This document shows positions 29,201 to 58,777 of a stretch of 64,000 nucleotides of DNA, in pieces. Position 1 is the stretch's first letter; each line of letters starts with the position of its first letter. The position numbers and the translations under genes are program-made. The notes beneath the pieces were generated by a model. The model saw only the letters and a list, made by a program, of their open reading frames with translations, was not told where the DNA came from and did no database searches. Source of the DNA: Prochilodus magdalenae (lineage: Eukaryota; Chordata; Actinopteri; Characiformes; Prochilodontidae); the NCBI GenBank assembly GCA_024036415.1, contig JAMWET010002911.1, positions 372,001 through 436,000 of the forward strand. The letters are read 5' to 3'.

Positions 29201-32200
29201 GAAGCACAAACTTGACTTGTTGTGGGAGATATTTCTTGAGTCCAGCTCGTAGGATGGCTTCTTTGATGGTAAACCGTAGAAAATGGACCAGAATACTTTG
29301 TGGTGTGCTTTTTGATGGGGAGGCTGAAGTCGAAGATCTATGAGCTCTCTCTGTTTCGTTGGGCAATGCACCTGAAGAAAGATCCACACAAGAGGGTATC
29401 TGGAGGCCAAGGGAGCACTATCTTCTGCACTCTCTGATTTTGAGTTTTTTCTCCTCCAGTGGTTCTCAAGTTTGTCCACTTTCAACTGCAGGAACTCCCT
29501 TATTTTGGACAGATTGGTGTGATTGTTTAGCGTGTCCTCCATGGCTTCTGCTTTCGGCATCGTCTTATCAGTTCTTGGTGTTACCAGTAACTTGGTGTTG
29601 CCATCAGAGTAATTAATAAAAAGGTTTCCACTGAGGAGACAGAATTAGCAATCTTGAAGGTGACCCTCTGTGCCATCAAGACAGGAGCTGATGGATCTAA
29701 GCTCGGCGAAAAGGATGGTCAAACTTGGTTGTGGGTTAGTGCTAACATTAGCGCCTTCCTCCTTAGTGATGTGTGGCTTGCATTGTGGATGAGAAAATAG
29801 GAAAATCTTAAAATTAAAAACTGCTTTAGTAGATATAAGGATGAAGCTAAGGGTTTAAGCAGCCATTCAGACCTGGTCATGTGCCACCCTCCAGTTTCTA
29901 TTCTTTTACAATCATGATGAATGAAGAATCTCACCATTACTCAGTACTATAAGAACTTGTGTACTTGTGTAATTTCAAGAAGAAAAATGTAAAAAAAAAA
30001 AGTCAAGAGGTGTAATTTCATTAATAAATTTGACCTTATATTTTCATGTTTTTATCCTCCTACATTCATTCAATGTTGTTTTGCTTGTTTCTCATTTGAC
30101 TTTTTTCAGCTTTCATTTTGTAACATATATGTATCTACACTGCTCAAAAAAATAAAGGTAACACTTTGAAAACACATCAGATCTTAATGGGAAAAAAATC
30201 ATGTAGAATATCTTTCCTCATATAGACTGGGTAATGTGTTAGGAAGGAAAGGATGCCACATCGTTTGATGGAAATGAAAATGATTACCCTACAGAGGGTT
30301 GAATTCAAAGACACCCTGAAAATCAAAGCGAAAAAATGATGCAGCAGGCTCGTCCATTTAACCCAAATTCCATTGCAGCAACTTATTGTTGCTCCTCTAC
30401 TGTACCTGTGGTTAATTTCATTATCACCAAAGCAGCTGAAACTGATTAACGGCCCTCCCTACTACTTAACTGACCAGATCAATATCCCTGAAGTTGAACT
30501 GAGTTGATGCTATACTCTGATTAAAAAGTGTTCCCTTTACTTTTTTGAGCAGTGTATATATTCAGCCTTAATTAATTTTTATTTAATAGTTTTTTCACCG
30601 AAAAAGCAATACACCCAAAGGGCACTAGGTACAGCCTTTGTATCTACACACTTGGTCAATTTTATTAGGACCATATGGGACCATAAGTCACACTGTAGTC
30701 CATCTAAAATTGATCAAACTAAAATATCATGCTTTTCGGTGTCTGAGAGAAACCAAATTATGAAGTGAAAACATTTTAAGGTTCATATACAGGGCTTTAA
30801 TAAAACCATGATCCATTACATTGTTTGCTAGCTGAGACTTCTATAAATATATACCCCTTAATGTAGTACTTAATAACTTCTGTTTCTTCACTGTTCATTT
30901 TGGAGTGTTGTCTTAGAACATCTTAAATGCTAGTTCCTTTGTTTCCCAAAATATATTGTAATAATATAAATATTGAATATTGAAATAATATTCCAGATTT
31001 TTAAATGTCTTGTTAATTATTAGGGTAATTATTGTAATATTATTAGAATAATGATTTTACACATACTTGTACACGCTATGCAATCTACATGTAAATTAGA
31101 TTACACAATGATATGCTTAATATTGAAAATTAGTTAGCTGTAATCTTTGTTATATACCGTATTTTATATACTATATTACATTTTTACAGCTGAGTACATG
31201 TGAGTCTTTTGTCTGGACTGCACAGTAATAAATAAATACAAATTTGTATTTTCTTTCTTTATTTATTTTAGACATTCACTGACTCATGCAACTGTTTTGC
31301 ATCTGTTTGTGTTTTTTTTTTTTTTTTTAATCTAATTTGTGTCTTTTTTCTTTTTATTTGCATTCTCTGTCCTCTTTGGTAATCCATGTCAGCATATTCA
31401 GCATTTTCTTGTGACTTTTCTTAATGGGCTTTTTTTTTAATGTATCACAAGTAAGGTGGACAAAAAGATGGTTTTTACTTTTGTTTCTATAAGTCAACCT
31501 TGGGTCCCAGTGTTCTGTATCGAAGCTTTTGACCAATTTTTGTTTTCTATAGTGATAAAAAATGTATTACTAAAGTTTTTTTTATTTTTATTTGGGTTTA
31601 CCAAAGCAATATTAAAATTGGCACATACAATTTATACCTCTTTGTCACTCAATTTGTGAAACACGCCTGCTAATTTGTTATTGAATATATCAAGGCAGAT
31701 TCCTGGAGTTCTGTATACACAGCTTGACGCACCTTAGACCTCCACATCACAATTGGATTATTCATCTATTTAATTAAATATATGTTTAATTTTACCAGTC
31801 CATACCACCCTGCTTGTGTCCACACTTATTGTCAATTTTATATCTGGTTCACTTAAAATGTAGAATAATCTCGGAATAGGTAATGCGTTGGTGGTGGATC
31901 ATTCTCATCACTGCAGTGACACTGACGTGGTGCTGGTCTGAGTGGATTAGAAACAGTAGTGTTGCTGTAGTTTTTAAACACCTCAGTGTCACTGTCGGAC
32001 TGAGAATAGTACAAATCAAAACTATCAAGCCAACAGCATTCTGTGAGCACTGTGTTGTAAACGCTGATGAAGGACTAGAAGATAAAGAACACAAATTGTG
32101 CAGCAGCAAATGAGCTATCGCCTCTGACTTTAAATCTACAAGGTGGACGATCAAGGTAGGAGTGCCTAATAGAGTGGATGCAGTGTTTAAAAACTCCAGC

Positions 32201-35129
32201 AGTTTCACTGCAAGGCTGAGAACGATCCACCACCCAAATAATACCTGCTCTATGGTGGTCTTGTAAGTGGCCTGACTATTAAAGAACAGGGTAACAAGGT
32301 ATACAGAAATACAGATTGTAATTGTAGAGCTTCAAGTGTATCTGTAAGGGGGGATGGACAGTGAGTGTAGAAACAAGGAGGAGGTTTTAATAGCTAATGG
32401 GAACATTAAAGAAGGATTGACAATTGCTGATGTATGAACTGCTTTTTTTTCTTATTTACAGGCAGTATCATGTCACTGATTGCAGGACTACTCTTTGGAA
32501 TTTTGTCAGGGGTTGGTGCATTCCAGATGTCTCAGAATCCAAGAAAAGTATGTTTATTACTTGGTAAGTAAATAGCAACTCCTGGAATTCGCACACAAAC
32601 TTTTTTTTGTTCATCATTGTTTCATCATATGAAAATGAATAACAAAATGTTGCTGATAATCCTGTGCTCTGTGGTGTCTTTTAATGGATTGTATTCCCCA
32701 CAGTTTGAAAAAAAAAAAAAAAAAAAAAAAAAATCCGGCTACAATTCCACTGTACTGAAAAACTTAAATATGTTGTTGCTAACAGAAATAACGTTAATAA
32801 CGACAACTACATGACCATGTTAGGTGCAATATTTATGTTAACATGTACCTATGCTATTTACTAAGTGAACAGACAAGACTTACTAGTTTTTTTTGTATTC
32901 TTTAAAAAATTTGCAATGGGTTTAAAAAAAACTGTTGTTTTGGGTTTTTTTTTCCTAAAAAAAAGTTTAGGAATCCATAATTAAGAGCTCAGTGTTCAAG
33001 ACAAAAGCAACCTTACCTCAGCTTCAGTGACTTCTTAGCCAACATTCGCTCTTATTGAGGCAACTTACAACTGAGCTTAGTGTTCTGTTGAATAATGTTT
33101 CCTAGCTAGAACAAGAAGGTTAGAGTCTAAAACACTGCCCGAACTAGGGCCAGTGCTGATACCTAAAGAGAAGAATACAAAGACATAAGTGCACTACCTA
33201 GCAATCCCAACCCAGTGCTCAAGCCTAGAGAGAAGTAAGGTTATGGTCAGTAATAAGTGCCAAAACAACTATTTCAGTAAACACATCTATTAGTGCTCAT
33301 TTACAAATTCCATGTGTAAGTGATGTCTGATAATCTGCTTTTACTATTTAAAAGAGCTGAATTTTCAGATGTAAAAAAATAAATGATCCTGCCCCATGGA
33401 ACACCACAGTAATAGCAATAGTATTGCTAACAATGAAAATTGTGTTAAAGTACCTGCTACATACAACCAGCATGTGTTAGTTGTTATAGTTTTTAGTAGT
33501 TTTTATATAAATAAACATTGTCTTTTGGGCTTTTGGGCAATTTTTTTGTGCATAGTCCAGAAAGCAGGCACATAGTGACATCAAATTGTAAATGTATTAA
33601 TTATGATATGACCATGCAATTCTTAGCTGGAATACAAATAGTCAATAACTGTAAAAATGTATTCTAGAATTTGTGGAATTTAGAGAGTTAACTATCTAGA
33701 TTTCTATTGTTATAGACTCCTAAATAACCAGATGACATGCCTAATTTGGCCTACCCTACTGTACACTTTTGTGTGGAAATGCACAGTGTATAGTACAAAA
33801 AAATACAATAGTAAATACAAACACAAATGGATTTACCTTAGAATAACGTTGTTGATCACATCTGAGTGGATACAGTTTATTTTTGATAATAGCATCTGAG
33901 CCACAGTCCAGCAGTTAAATTCTGGTGTCTTAGGCTACCTGCCCAGCTTCTTGTTCGAATTTTCCCAATCCACTTTGAGTGGTGCAGCAGCTAAAATGTT
34001 GTTAGACAACTTCTGTTAATTGTCACTCCATTTAAGGTAAAATTAAAAAATTAGAAGTGGTTGAACAAAACATTTTTTAAGTTTTTGGTCATTAAGGACT
34101 AACTAAATCTAAGAGGGAAATATATTATTGAAGATAAAATTTTCCAAAATGTTCTTATCACTTTCCACGGGATCCAAAATAACATGAACGCTATTAGTTG
34201 TCATCTTGTATAACATGAGAGTAAAATAAGAAAACGTGTACGGGTGTTCGCATGCCCCATGGAAGAGGGTGGAACAATGGCACTCAAATAGGCCACTCTG
34301 AAAAGGATTGTGAGATTTCATTAAAGACCTGAGGGAACTATGTTAACTTGTGGACAAGGGATATAATACATAAACTTTAAGTTTGTTTTTTCCATTTTCC
34401 AGCTTTCAAAAGAATGTAAAGCTGCTAGAACATGCTAATACACCAGAAACAAATCCTTTATTCCTTAGGCTCTTTTTTGTTCTTTGTTCTACAGAACAAG
34501 TGTTTTGCCTCATATTTTGACAATTTACAGAGAAAAATAGAAGCAAAAAGTATATGCAGATCAGTGTGGTATAGGACGTCTTATCAGCCAATAAGAAAAC
34601 AAAAATGTAAAATAACTAATTAGCAAATTTAATGTTTTATAGTGAAAAAATATAATCTTTACTTGTATATTATTGCATATTTAGAAGTACAGAGAGAGAT
34701 ATAGAGGTATCTCTCAGAAAGTAAAAAGCTGGGGGCTTTTCTTGCACTGACTACTATGTATGAATATGCTATGTAATGTACTGTGTTTCTGTACAGGAAC
34801 CTACGGGACTCTGACAGCAGTGATGGGAATAAGATTTCTGAGCTCATGGAAATTAATGCCAGCTGGGTTGATGGCAGGAACAAGGTATTTTCTACTTATA
34901 GTTGGACTGCTATCTGTAAGTGCAAAGATGTGAACTGGAAAAGGCCATTTCCTTAATTATAATATATTAAATAATGCTTCCTAATAATTAGTAAAAGATG
35001 TGAACTAATGCTCATAATTTTTTTATGAAGTCTAATTTTGTGCTTCATTTTCTCTCCCCTTTTGGCAGTTTACTCATGTTTTTGAGAATATCCCTGGGCT
35101 TCCTTTGGCCACAGAGGAAAACTGCCTAA
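23263..35129 (+). CDS. tmem14a: TMEM14-family small membrane protein (tmem14a/c type), complete, 4 coding exons
   Basis: Coding exons 23263-23338, 32462-32563, 34797-34884 and 35069-35129 (TAA at 35127) keep frame over 327 nt and give 108 aa (human TMEM14A is about 99, TMEM14C about 112). It starts [11 protein letters not shown], then has [34 protein letters not shown] and [13 protein letters not shown]. These are the signature blocks of the family, spread over about four hydrophobic segments. TMEM14C sits in the inner mitochondrial membrane and supports haem synthesis; TMEM14A has been linked to apoptosis control. Exon 3 could be read through its donor to a short alternative tail, but splicing at 34884 restores the family sequence SLLMFLRI, so I chose that. 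The choice between 14a and 14c is uncertain; the last segment and the short N-terminus look slightly more like 14a. Intron 1 is 9.1 kb and full of transposons. Confidence 0.88.
24424..24648 (-). mobile_element. tRNA-derived SINE (HAmo-like) with L2-type tail
   Basis: Read on the minus strand it begins GGTTGGTGTAGCTCAGTGGG, containing a polymerase III A box (TAGCTCAGTGGGTA). About 45 bp later it has a B box, GGTTTGAATCC. Its body ends in AAGTCGCTCTGGATAAAAGC, GTCAGCTAAATGCC and ATTTACATTTAC repeats, the same tail as the LINEs at 13423 and 52563. Sharing a LINE tail is how such SINEs recruit the LINE's reverse transcriptase. It lies in tmem14 intron 1, 28 bp from a gypsy LTR. Confidence 0.85.
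24677..25155 (-). mobile_element. 3' LTR of a Ty3/gypsy element
   Basis: The minus strand runs from TGTCACGCTTCCTGG (25155) to TGTCACA (24677), with the TG...CA ends of a long terminal repeat. It directly follows gypsy integrase sequence and is organised like the LTR at 10382-10840. Two overlapping open frames on this strand (up to 165 codons) are Leu/Ser/Pro-rich, lack any motif and are not credible genes. Confidence 0.65.
25156..26700 (-). pseudogene. Internally deleted Ty3/gypsy gag-pol
   Basis: Minus-strand frames give, in order, gag ([13 protein letters not shown] near 26520, then GLTLDKLL near 26350), a CCHC zinc knuckle ([14 protein letters not shown] near 26250), a protease-like ALIDSG block near 26040, and then directly the C-terminal part of integrase ([16 protein letters not shown] near 25890, then RIEAAQRR near 25745). 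Reverse transcriptase, RNase H and the integrase core are absent, so a large deletion joined protease to integrase. Stops and frameshifts make it dead. It is antisense to tmem14. Confidence 0.75.
26710..29650 (-). pseudogene. Decayed L1-type (Swimmer/Tx1-like) LINE with ORF1 and ORF2 remnants
   Basis: The minus strand has the complete L1 order. ORF1 C-terminus lies at 29560-29015 ([20 protein letters not shown], then FAYPARLRC). An endonuclease start near 28830 reads [13 protein letters not shown]. The reverse transcriptase at 28200-27853 reads [22 protein letters not shown], and the catalytic [11 protein letters not shown] lies near 27720. A C-terminal block reads [14 protein letters not shown] near 26880. 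Frameshifts and deletions occur throughout; most of the endonuclease is missing. It abuts the gypsy gag near 26700 and is antisense to tmem14. Confidence 0.8.
30138..30554. mobile_element. Tc1/mariner-type MITE, 417 bp
   Basis: Inverted ends CACTGCTCAAAAAAATAAAG and CTTTACTTTTTTGAGCAGTG are flanked by TA at 30136-30137 and 30555-30556. It has no coding sequence. Its ends are intact, suggesting moderate age. It lies in tmem14 intron 1. Confidence 0.9.
30560..31868. other. tmem14 intron 1, nothing recognised
   Basis: AT-rich with T-runs near 31310-31330. No coding block or repeat end was identified. Confidence 0.45.
31869..32400. mobile_element. Palindromic MITE, copy 2 (one end missing)
   Basis: It shares long blocks with 11736-12490: GGATCATTCTCATCACTGCA, GGACTGAGAATAGT, TCTGACTTTAAATCTACAAG and GAGTGTAGAAACAAGGAGG. 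The left terminal part is absent. It ends about 60 bp before the tmem14 exon 2 acceptor at 32461. Confidence 0.7.
32708..32733. repeat. Poly(A) run in tmem14 intron 2
   Basis: Twenty-six consecutive A bases. No retrogene or SINE body was recognised before it. Confidence 0.9.
33045..33330 (-). mobile_element. Diverged L2-type LINE 3'-end fragment
   Basis: CAACTTACAACTGAGCTTAG, then AGTGTTCTGTTGAATAATG, ACACTGCCCGAAC, GGGCCAGTGCTGATACCTA and CCAGTGCTCAAG follow the 3' UTR of the LINE copy at 52563-52915 block for block, with many substitutions. It lacks any coding part and lies in tmem14 intron 2. Confidence 0.7.
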
Positions 35130-35509
35130 AAAAATCTGCTTCTGCGGTTCAAAGATTGTTTTTTTTTTTTTTTTTTTACTCTGTTTGTTTTATCTTACTT
35201 TAAATTGTGTAGCCAGACCTTTACAGTAGTGTGGCCAGGCTACAGTAATATCACTGGTAATTTTTAGCTGTTAGTAAAAATTTTGTTTGCATGTGATAAT
35301 CCCACATTAAACAACTTATGTATTTCTCTGTGCATAATTTAAAGTGGACCCCCTTACTGATTGTCATTAAAAATTGTTGGCTGAAAAAAATTCCAGAGAC
35401 TCTCTGAATTTTAATATACTCTACAGAGCACGGGAACGCTAAAAAAGATATCAACAGTTTCCATTGTCTGAAATTCTGTCAAGAAATGCTACTTCAGGAG
35501 AACTGTGCA

Positions 35510-35515
35510 AATAAA
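35510..35515 (+). terminator. tmem14 poly(A) signal AATAAA
   Basis: AATAAA lies about 380 bp after the tmem14 stop codon and before the foldback repeat at 35649. It is the first canonical signal downstream of the gene. Confidence 0.55.
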
Positions 35516-35648
35516 GCCAAGAAGAATCTAAAACTGCTCATATGGTGGCCATAAAGGGGCATGCAGAAACATTTAGCTGGCACAGAAGTAGAACGGTGAA
35601 GTGGTGTAGCTTTTCTTGCACAAAGATTATCTGCTTTGAAGAGTATTC

Positions 35649-36472
35649 AGAACTAGAGTGCATTTCCTGAAGGAAACACTGAATGGTTGCGCAGCTTGCT
35701 AAGTGAGGAATGAGGGATGAGTAAATGAGTCCAGTATGGTCAGTATGGCTGCGTGTGAGTACGTAAAGTTTGGTGGCTCTGGGGTGAAGGAAACATTTGT
35801 GCTTGATTTGGGCTGAAAATGACTGGGACCGTATGGGACAAATGAGGGATCTGTAAAAAACAGATAGAGGACTGCAGGTCAGTATGGTTATGGATTAGTG
35901 TTTGGGGACCTGCCCTTTAGTGAGTATGCGAAGTTTGGTGGCAAAGGAAACAGCCAGCTTTGTGCATGTTCAAAAAATGAATGGGACTCTATAGGAGGAA
36001 GAAGGGATGCAAAAAGAAAGAAATGGGTGAGTACGGGAATGCAATGAAGGAAACGCATTTTTCTAGTTACGGTTGGTCATTGCATTGGACTTTCCGGGAA
36101 TTTTTTCCCATAGACAATGACTTGGATGGCAAAACACGTGCCCATCTATCCTACTTCCGCCCAATTTAGAGTACCCATTTCAGATACACAAGGAATTCAG
36201 TGTTGAATTGATCCACTCGCATTTTCTTTTCACATCCCTTTTTCCTCCCATATAGTCTCATTCATCTTTTGGACCTACCCAGTGCCAGCTGTTTCCATCT
36301 CCTGAGAGCCATTAAACTTCACATACTCACTAAGGGCAGGTCGCCAAACACTATTCCACAGCCATACTGACCCACACTCTTCTATGTGTGGTTTATTTAT
36401 CTCTCGTTCCTCAATTAGCAAGCTACGCAACCATCCCGCATTCTCTTTAGGAAATGGACTTTTCTAGTTATT
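35649..36472. mobile_element. Large foldback (palindromic) element
   Basis: The left arm (about 35649-36010) and right arm (about 36190-36472) are inverted copies. AACTAGAGTGCATTTCCTGA faces the complement of AGGAAATGGACTTTTCTAGT, and GGTTGCGCAGCTTGCTAAGT faces ACTTAGCAAGCTGCGCAACC-like sequence near 36425. The centre is unique. It has no coding capacity, and the superfamily is unknown. It follows the tmem14 poly(A) signal by about 130 bp. Confidence 0.75.
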
Positions 36473-36595
36473 CTTTTTTTCTGCTGTTCCTTTGCCGTGT
36501 AACTCGTCCCGCAGAATAATCAGGTATGAATACCATCTGTGTCCACTTTATTTGTATTGTTATTATTCTTATACTCATCATTCAAAAGGTAATTG

Positions 36596-37185
36596 CACCA
36601 AAAAGAAGGTGTTAGACTGCAATGGTATTCAGAAGAAAGAAAAAAGTTACCAGGGATAATAAATACTGAAATTTAGACTGATGTGGGCAGTATTTATTGA
36701 GCTACACATACAGAGGTAGTGTCTCTCAGTATAGCGATTGGCAGTGATGTGTGCATGGAGAAGCAAAAGGATCCTAGTGGTGTCCTTCAATAATTTCTAT
36801 GCAGCTTTAATAATTTTACACAGTTCCTGTAGATTTTTTAGTAAGGTTGGAGATGGAGTGACACAAGATCGTCTGGATGTGTGACCCGTGACAACAAGTC
36901 ATTCATCTTGCTGCTGACCCGCTGCCATTCTGAATAACTCCTATGACAGCCTAGCACGACAAAACTGCAGTCTTTGGTGACATTGAAGTGGTGTTCAGGG
37001 CAATCATCATAACTGTCTAGGTGCATGTAGTCCTGCGTTGTGCAGCCGTCTGCCAGTGGTGCTTACACTAACAGGATCGCTCATGGAGGGCATCACTGCT
37101 CGCTGAATGTCCACAATTGTGGCAGCTGGATGGGTCATGTACAGCGATAAGGCCCATCCTTGCTTACATCACGTGTGGCCAAGTG
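36596..37185 (-). mobile_element. Degenerate Tc1-like repeat family, copy 2
   Basis: It opens GCACCAAAAAGAAGGTGTTA, then GTTACCAGGGATAATAAATA, CAGTTCCTGTAGATTTTTT and CTTTGGTGACATTGAAGTGG, the shared block order of this family. The minus strand retains a broken transposase-like frame with SEWQRVSSKM, which resembles the 'WQ.VIFSDES' block of Tc1 enzymes. Confidence 0.6.
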
Positions 37186-37199
37186 TATTCGTATTGTTA

Positions 37200-37654
37200 G
37201 TAATTCTGCTCAGCATTTTCCTTTTAATCTGCAGGAAAAAGTAACCAGCAATGATTAAAACAGCACAAATATAGCATCCTTTTGTTGGTACCTCGCTTGT
37301 TTCCTTTCATTTGGAAGTGATCTCAGTCGGAAGCCGATCTGAGATGAGCCCTAGCTTCACGCAGTTTTTTTGAGGTTGATCTTTTGGTTTATTTACGGTA
37401 AGGTGGACAAGCAGCGTCCGCAAAGGCATCAGGTGATCTACTGACTCAAAGCGTAGGCTGACTGTAGAGAGCACAAAATGACATACTGTAACAATGTAAG
37501 CAAACTGTTTCTCATTCCGGGATTAGATATTGGTCGACATTGTTTGTCTAAGCGATATGTAGAAGCGCTAATTTGTTGAAGGTGTTTGCTTTCTGGATTT
37601 GTATGAGTATTTTTATATGCGAAATAACGTTTACTGTAAACGATCAGCCGCAAC
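37200..37654 (+). promoter_or_regulatory. Presumed promoter and leader of the long gnal isoform
   Basis: This stretch separates the last transposon fragment (ending about 37185) from the long-isoform ATG and holds no other gene. A separate promoter must exist because the long first exon lies 6.8 kb upstream of the short one. No TATA box or CpG island is obvious, so only the position supports this call. Confidence 0.3.
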
Positions 37655-55510
<17,856 letters not shown>

Positions 55511-57608
55511 GTAAGTGATATTCTGTTGTCTTTATTTGTTGAATATGTGCTAAAAATGCTGCAGCATCGTCAGTGCAATACTGCTGTTGCAAGGGACATT
55601 TAAAATGTGTTAAGTGTGTTACATTAATGATAATTTATAAAAAGGATAAATAAATTAATATCATAGTTTCTTTACAATAGAGTGCTGTATAATATACACT
55701 GTGTTGTAATAGTTCTTGAGAGATTTACTCCGGCAGTTGCAGAATAACTACATGGGGACAAAAAAACATACCTTGTCCTCTATTTTTTAGAACATTTTTT
55801 TTTTTTGGAGAATTATATTTCCATACAACCTTAAATTCATGCGGGCGATTACAATTACAGTCTTAAACAGAAAGTATCTGTATATACATATAAAGTGTAT
55901 AGAAAGTCTCATTTTATTTACAACCTTAATCAGGAAAAAGTCGAGAAAAGGTTGGAAATGCAAATAAAATAATGAAGTCTTTCCTAACACCCGGTCATTG
56001 CACACAGTATGAACCTGAGATATTTAATGTTTTGTCTGGTCAGCCTAATTTAATTTGTTATTATACAGTAATTTCTGAATGAAAATTTAAAACCAAATCG
56101 TAATCATGATTTAAAAGACCTTTTAGGGGACAAAGTTGAGCAGATGATCTCCAGTTTGTCATAAATGCATGTGGAAATTGTTAAAAAATATAAGAACAAT
56201 GTTCCTCAAAGAAAAATTGGAAGGGAATTTCATATTTCTCCCTCTACAGAGCATTAATTAAATTCTCGTAATCAGGAGGATTTTTATACGTAATGTGCGC
56301 AATCCTAAGATGAACACCTGTGAATTCTTATCCCTCAGAAGACACTGCGTCCTGAACCATCATTCTACAATAGCTGATATTCCCTACTTTCATGTGCTTC
56401 TTCATGTAGTCCAGGCTTGAAATGGACATTTTCATGGATGCCAAGAATCCATGAATATACTTGTTTCATTTTGACATGTTACTCTTTTACACTCACATAA
56501 GCTGAAAGAAACAGCAAATTATGCATAATGTAGTTAAGATATTGGAGTTTGAAATGTAATGTAATTTGAAAAGTTTAAAAAAAGTTAATGTAAAAAGTTG
56601 TGCAAAACGGAAAAAAATCAGTAAAGTGTCCACTGACAATATGAAGTTACATTCACAAATACCATCTTAAACTTGACTGTGCAAAACAGAAGGCTTATTT
56701 TAAGCAGGTCCAGAAGTGGCACTGTCTTCTCTGTACTTTGACGCATCTGGGATGGCCAAGAGGTCAAGCCTGAAATGCAGGAATGGATGTACAGTATATT
56801 AATAAGTTAATGACGTTAACCAGAAAAAAACCTTTAGATATCCTGGATTCATGCTGTCTGCAGTTAAATAAATGTTAAAGTGAATGTGATGAACATTATT
56901 ATACAATATACTTTTATTTATTTATTTATTGCATTTTCCATACTGTCCCAACTTTGGTGTTGTAGACTTGTAAACCTTGCCAAATCTTTTAAGTTGGTAG
57001 TAGCTTCATAAGTAATAATGTTGTGTTGTATGTAATAATATTAAACCATTCGCTTGGAAAATAAGGAGTAGCAGCAGAAATTTGCATGTGCTAGTGAGGT
57101 AGGGAGTCAAGAATCAATGAGGTTGAGAACCTCAGGTGTTTAGAAAGTCATTTTACTTATTCCAAATTTATAAAAGTGACAAGTTTCATTTGTTTAGTAT
57201 ATATGCAAGTAACAAGCATTTTACAGTGTAGTTTATTTACTAAAAATAATAATTATTATATTAATATTACAAGGTAAATATATGAATTTCTGAAATAGTA
57301 ACAATGGGAGGTTTTGTGTGTCTTATGGATGCAGATACTGGGCACACCTAGATTCCTGATATTCCAGAAAACGCTTTACCGGTTCATACAGATGTTTAAT
57401 TTGAAAATATTTTCTAGAGGCATTTTGGGAGCTCCTCATCTTAAAAGGAAAAAAAAATCTAGTTGAATTGTTTACATATAACTGCACAGTACACATAGCA
57501 CATTGTCATCCATATTGAGTTATGTGAGTTATGAGTTTATAAAGGAAGAAAATGATGAACTATTAGTAGAAGACAGAAAATACAGTTGTTAGTAACTGTT
57601 GTTAAAAT
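55511..57608. other. Presumed gnal intron 5, nothing recognised
   Basis: AT-rich with no repeat end or coding block seen. I looked here for the next gnal exon (continuing CAHYF) and did not find it. Confidence 0.4.
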
Positions 57609-58296
57609 GTCATGACCATTTTCAAGTATTAAAATGGACTACTGGATAGGGATGCACAATGATACTGGAAACATATTTGTACTGTCTGATGATTGCTTTT
57701 TTTTTATCATTGGCATGGGGCACTTAGATTTGACTGATATTTGAAACAGATAGTTGATGATGCGTGAATGTTATTAAATGTTACTATTGTAATAATTATT
57801 TCCTGGTGTTTCCCTACCGAATCTACACAATTCATACTTATTGTCCAAAGCTCATTAACGTTTAATGAGAGCATTTGACTATATTGACTAAAGTTCTTGC
57901 AGCAAAAAAATGTTTTTTTTTTTTAATAGAACAATTACCTGGAATGAAGTAAGACCTTTAGCTACCAGCTAGATGACTTTCTATCTATAATCTGGACCTA
58001 CCTAACCATGTCAAATAACTACTGTCATGACCATTTTAAACTGGTTTTCTAAAATGGACTACTGGGTAGTGATGCACGATGATAATGGAATCACATTTGT
58101 AATGACTGATAATAGTTTTTTGTCATCACCAAATCTTACACTTAGATTTGGTTGATATTTCAAACAGATATTTGATGGTCAAAATATCTGTTAAATTTCA
58201 CATTTAATTTTTTTAATGTTATGACTCATCATTTTTTACCAGTTTCCCTACCAAAGCTACACAATTTATACTTATTTTTACAAGCTCATTAACAAT
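57609..58296. repeat. Direct duplication of a block of about 270 bp
   Basis: 57609-57870 and 58024-58296 share GTCATGACCATTTT, AAAATGGACTACTGG, GATGCAC.ATGATA, CACTTAGATTTG.TTGATATTT, TTTCCCTACC and CTCATTAAC in the same order and orientation, with many substitutions. It lies in the presumed gnal intron 5. The GGATGCACAATGATAC piece resembles hAT ends. Confidence 0.7.
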
Positions 58297-58777
58297 AGTG
58301 TGACATCCATTAGCTCTGTCAAATACATTTTGACATCTGATATGAGACCTGTGCGTATTCTCAGGCCAACTGCTCAGTGGGTCAGTGGAGTGACTGATTT
58401 GGAGCCACTGCATACCGGATGTGTTGCATTGTGTCGCATAGCATTAGGTAGCAAATCACTGATATAGAATGTGGACAGGGTAAGACAATTAAAGCTAGGT
58501 AAGGAAAGGTAAATGTATTCCTTTACGGAAAATAATTATGTGGCATCTTAGTGCCTTGCTGACCACAGTTTGTTACCACTTAGGGCAACTCTGACCCACC
58601 CCTAAACTGTGGAGTTTTAGATATAGGTAGTTAGGCTTTAGGCATTGTTCATCTAATTGAACAATTCCAAAAATAATTTGTTCTTGCCCAATAATAATAA
58701 AAATACCTATTAAAGAGATTTTTAAAAAATGCACTGATGACATATACCAAATATCAATGTCAGAACATTTTCCAACC

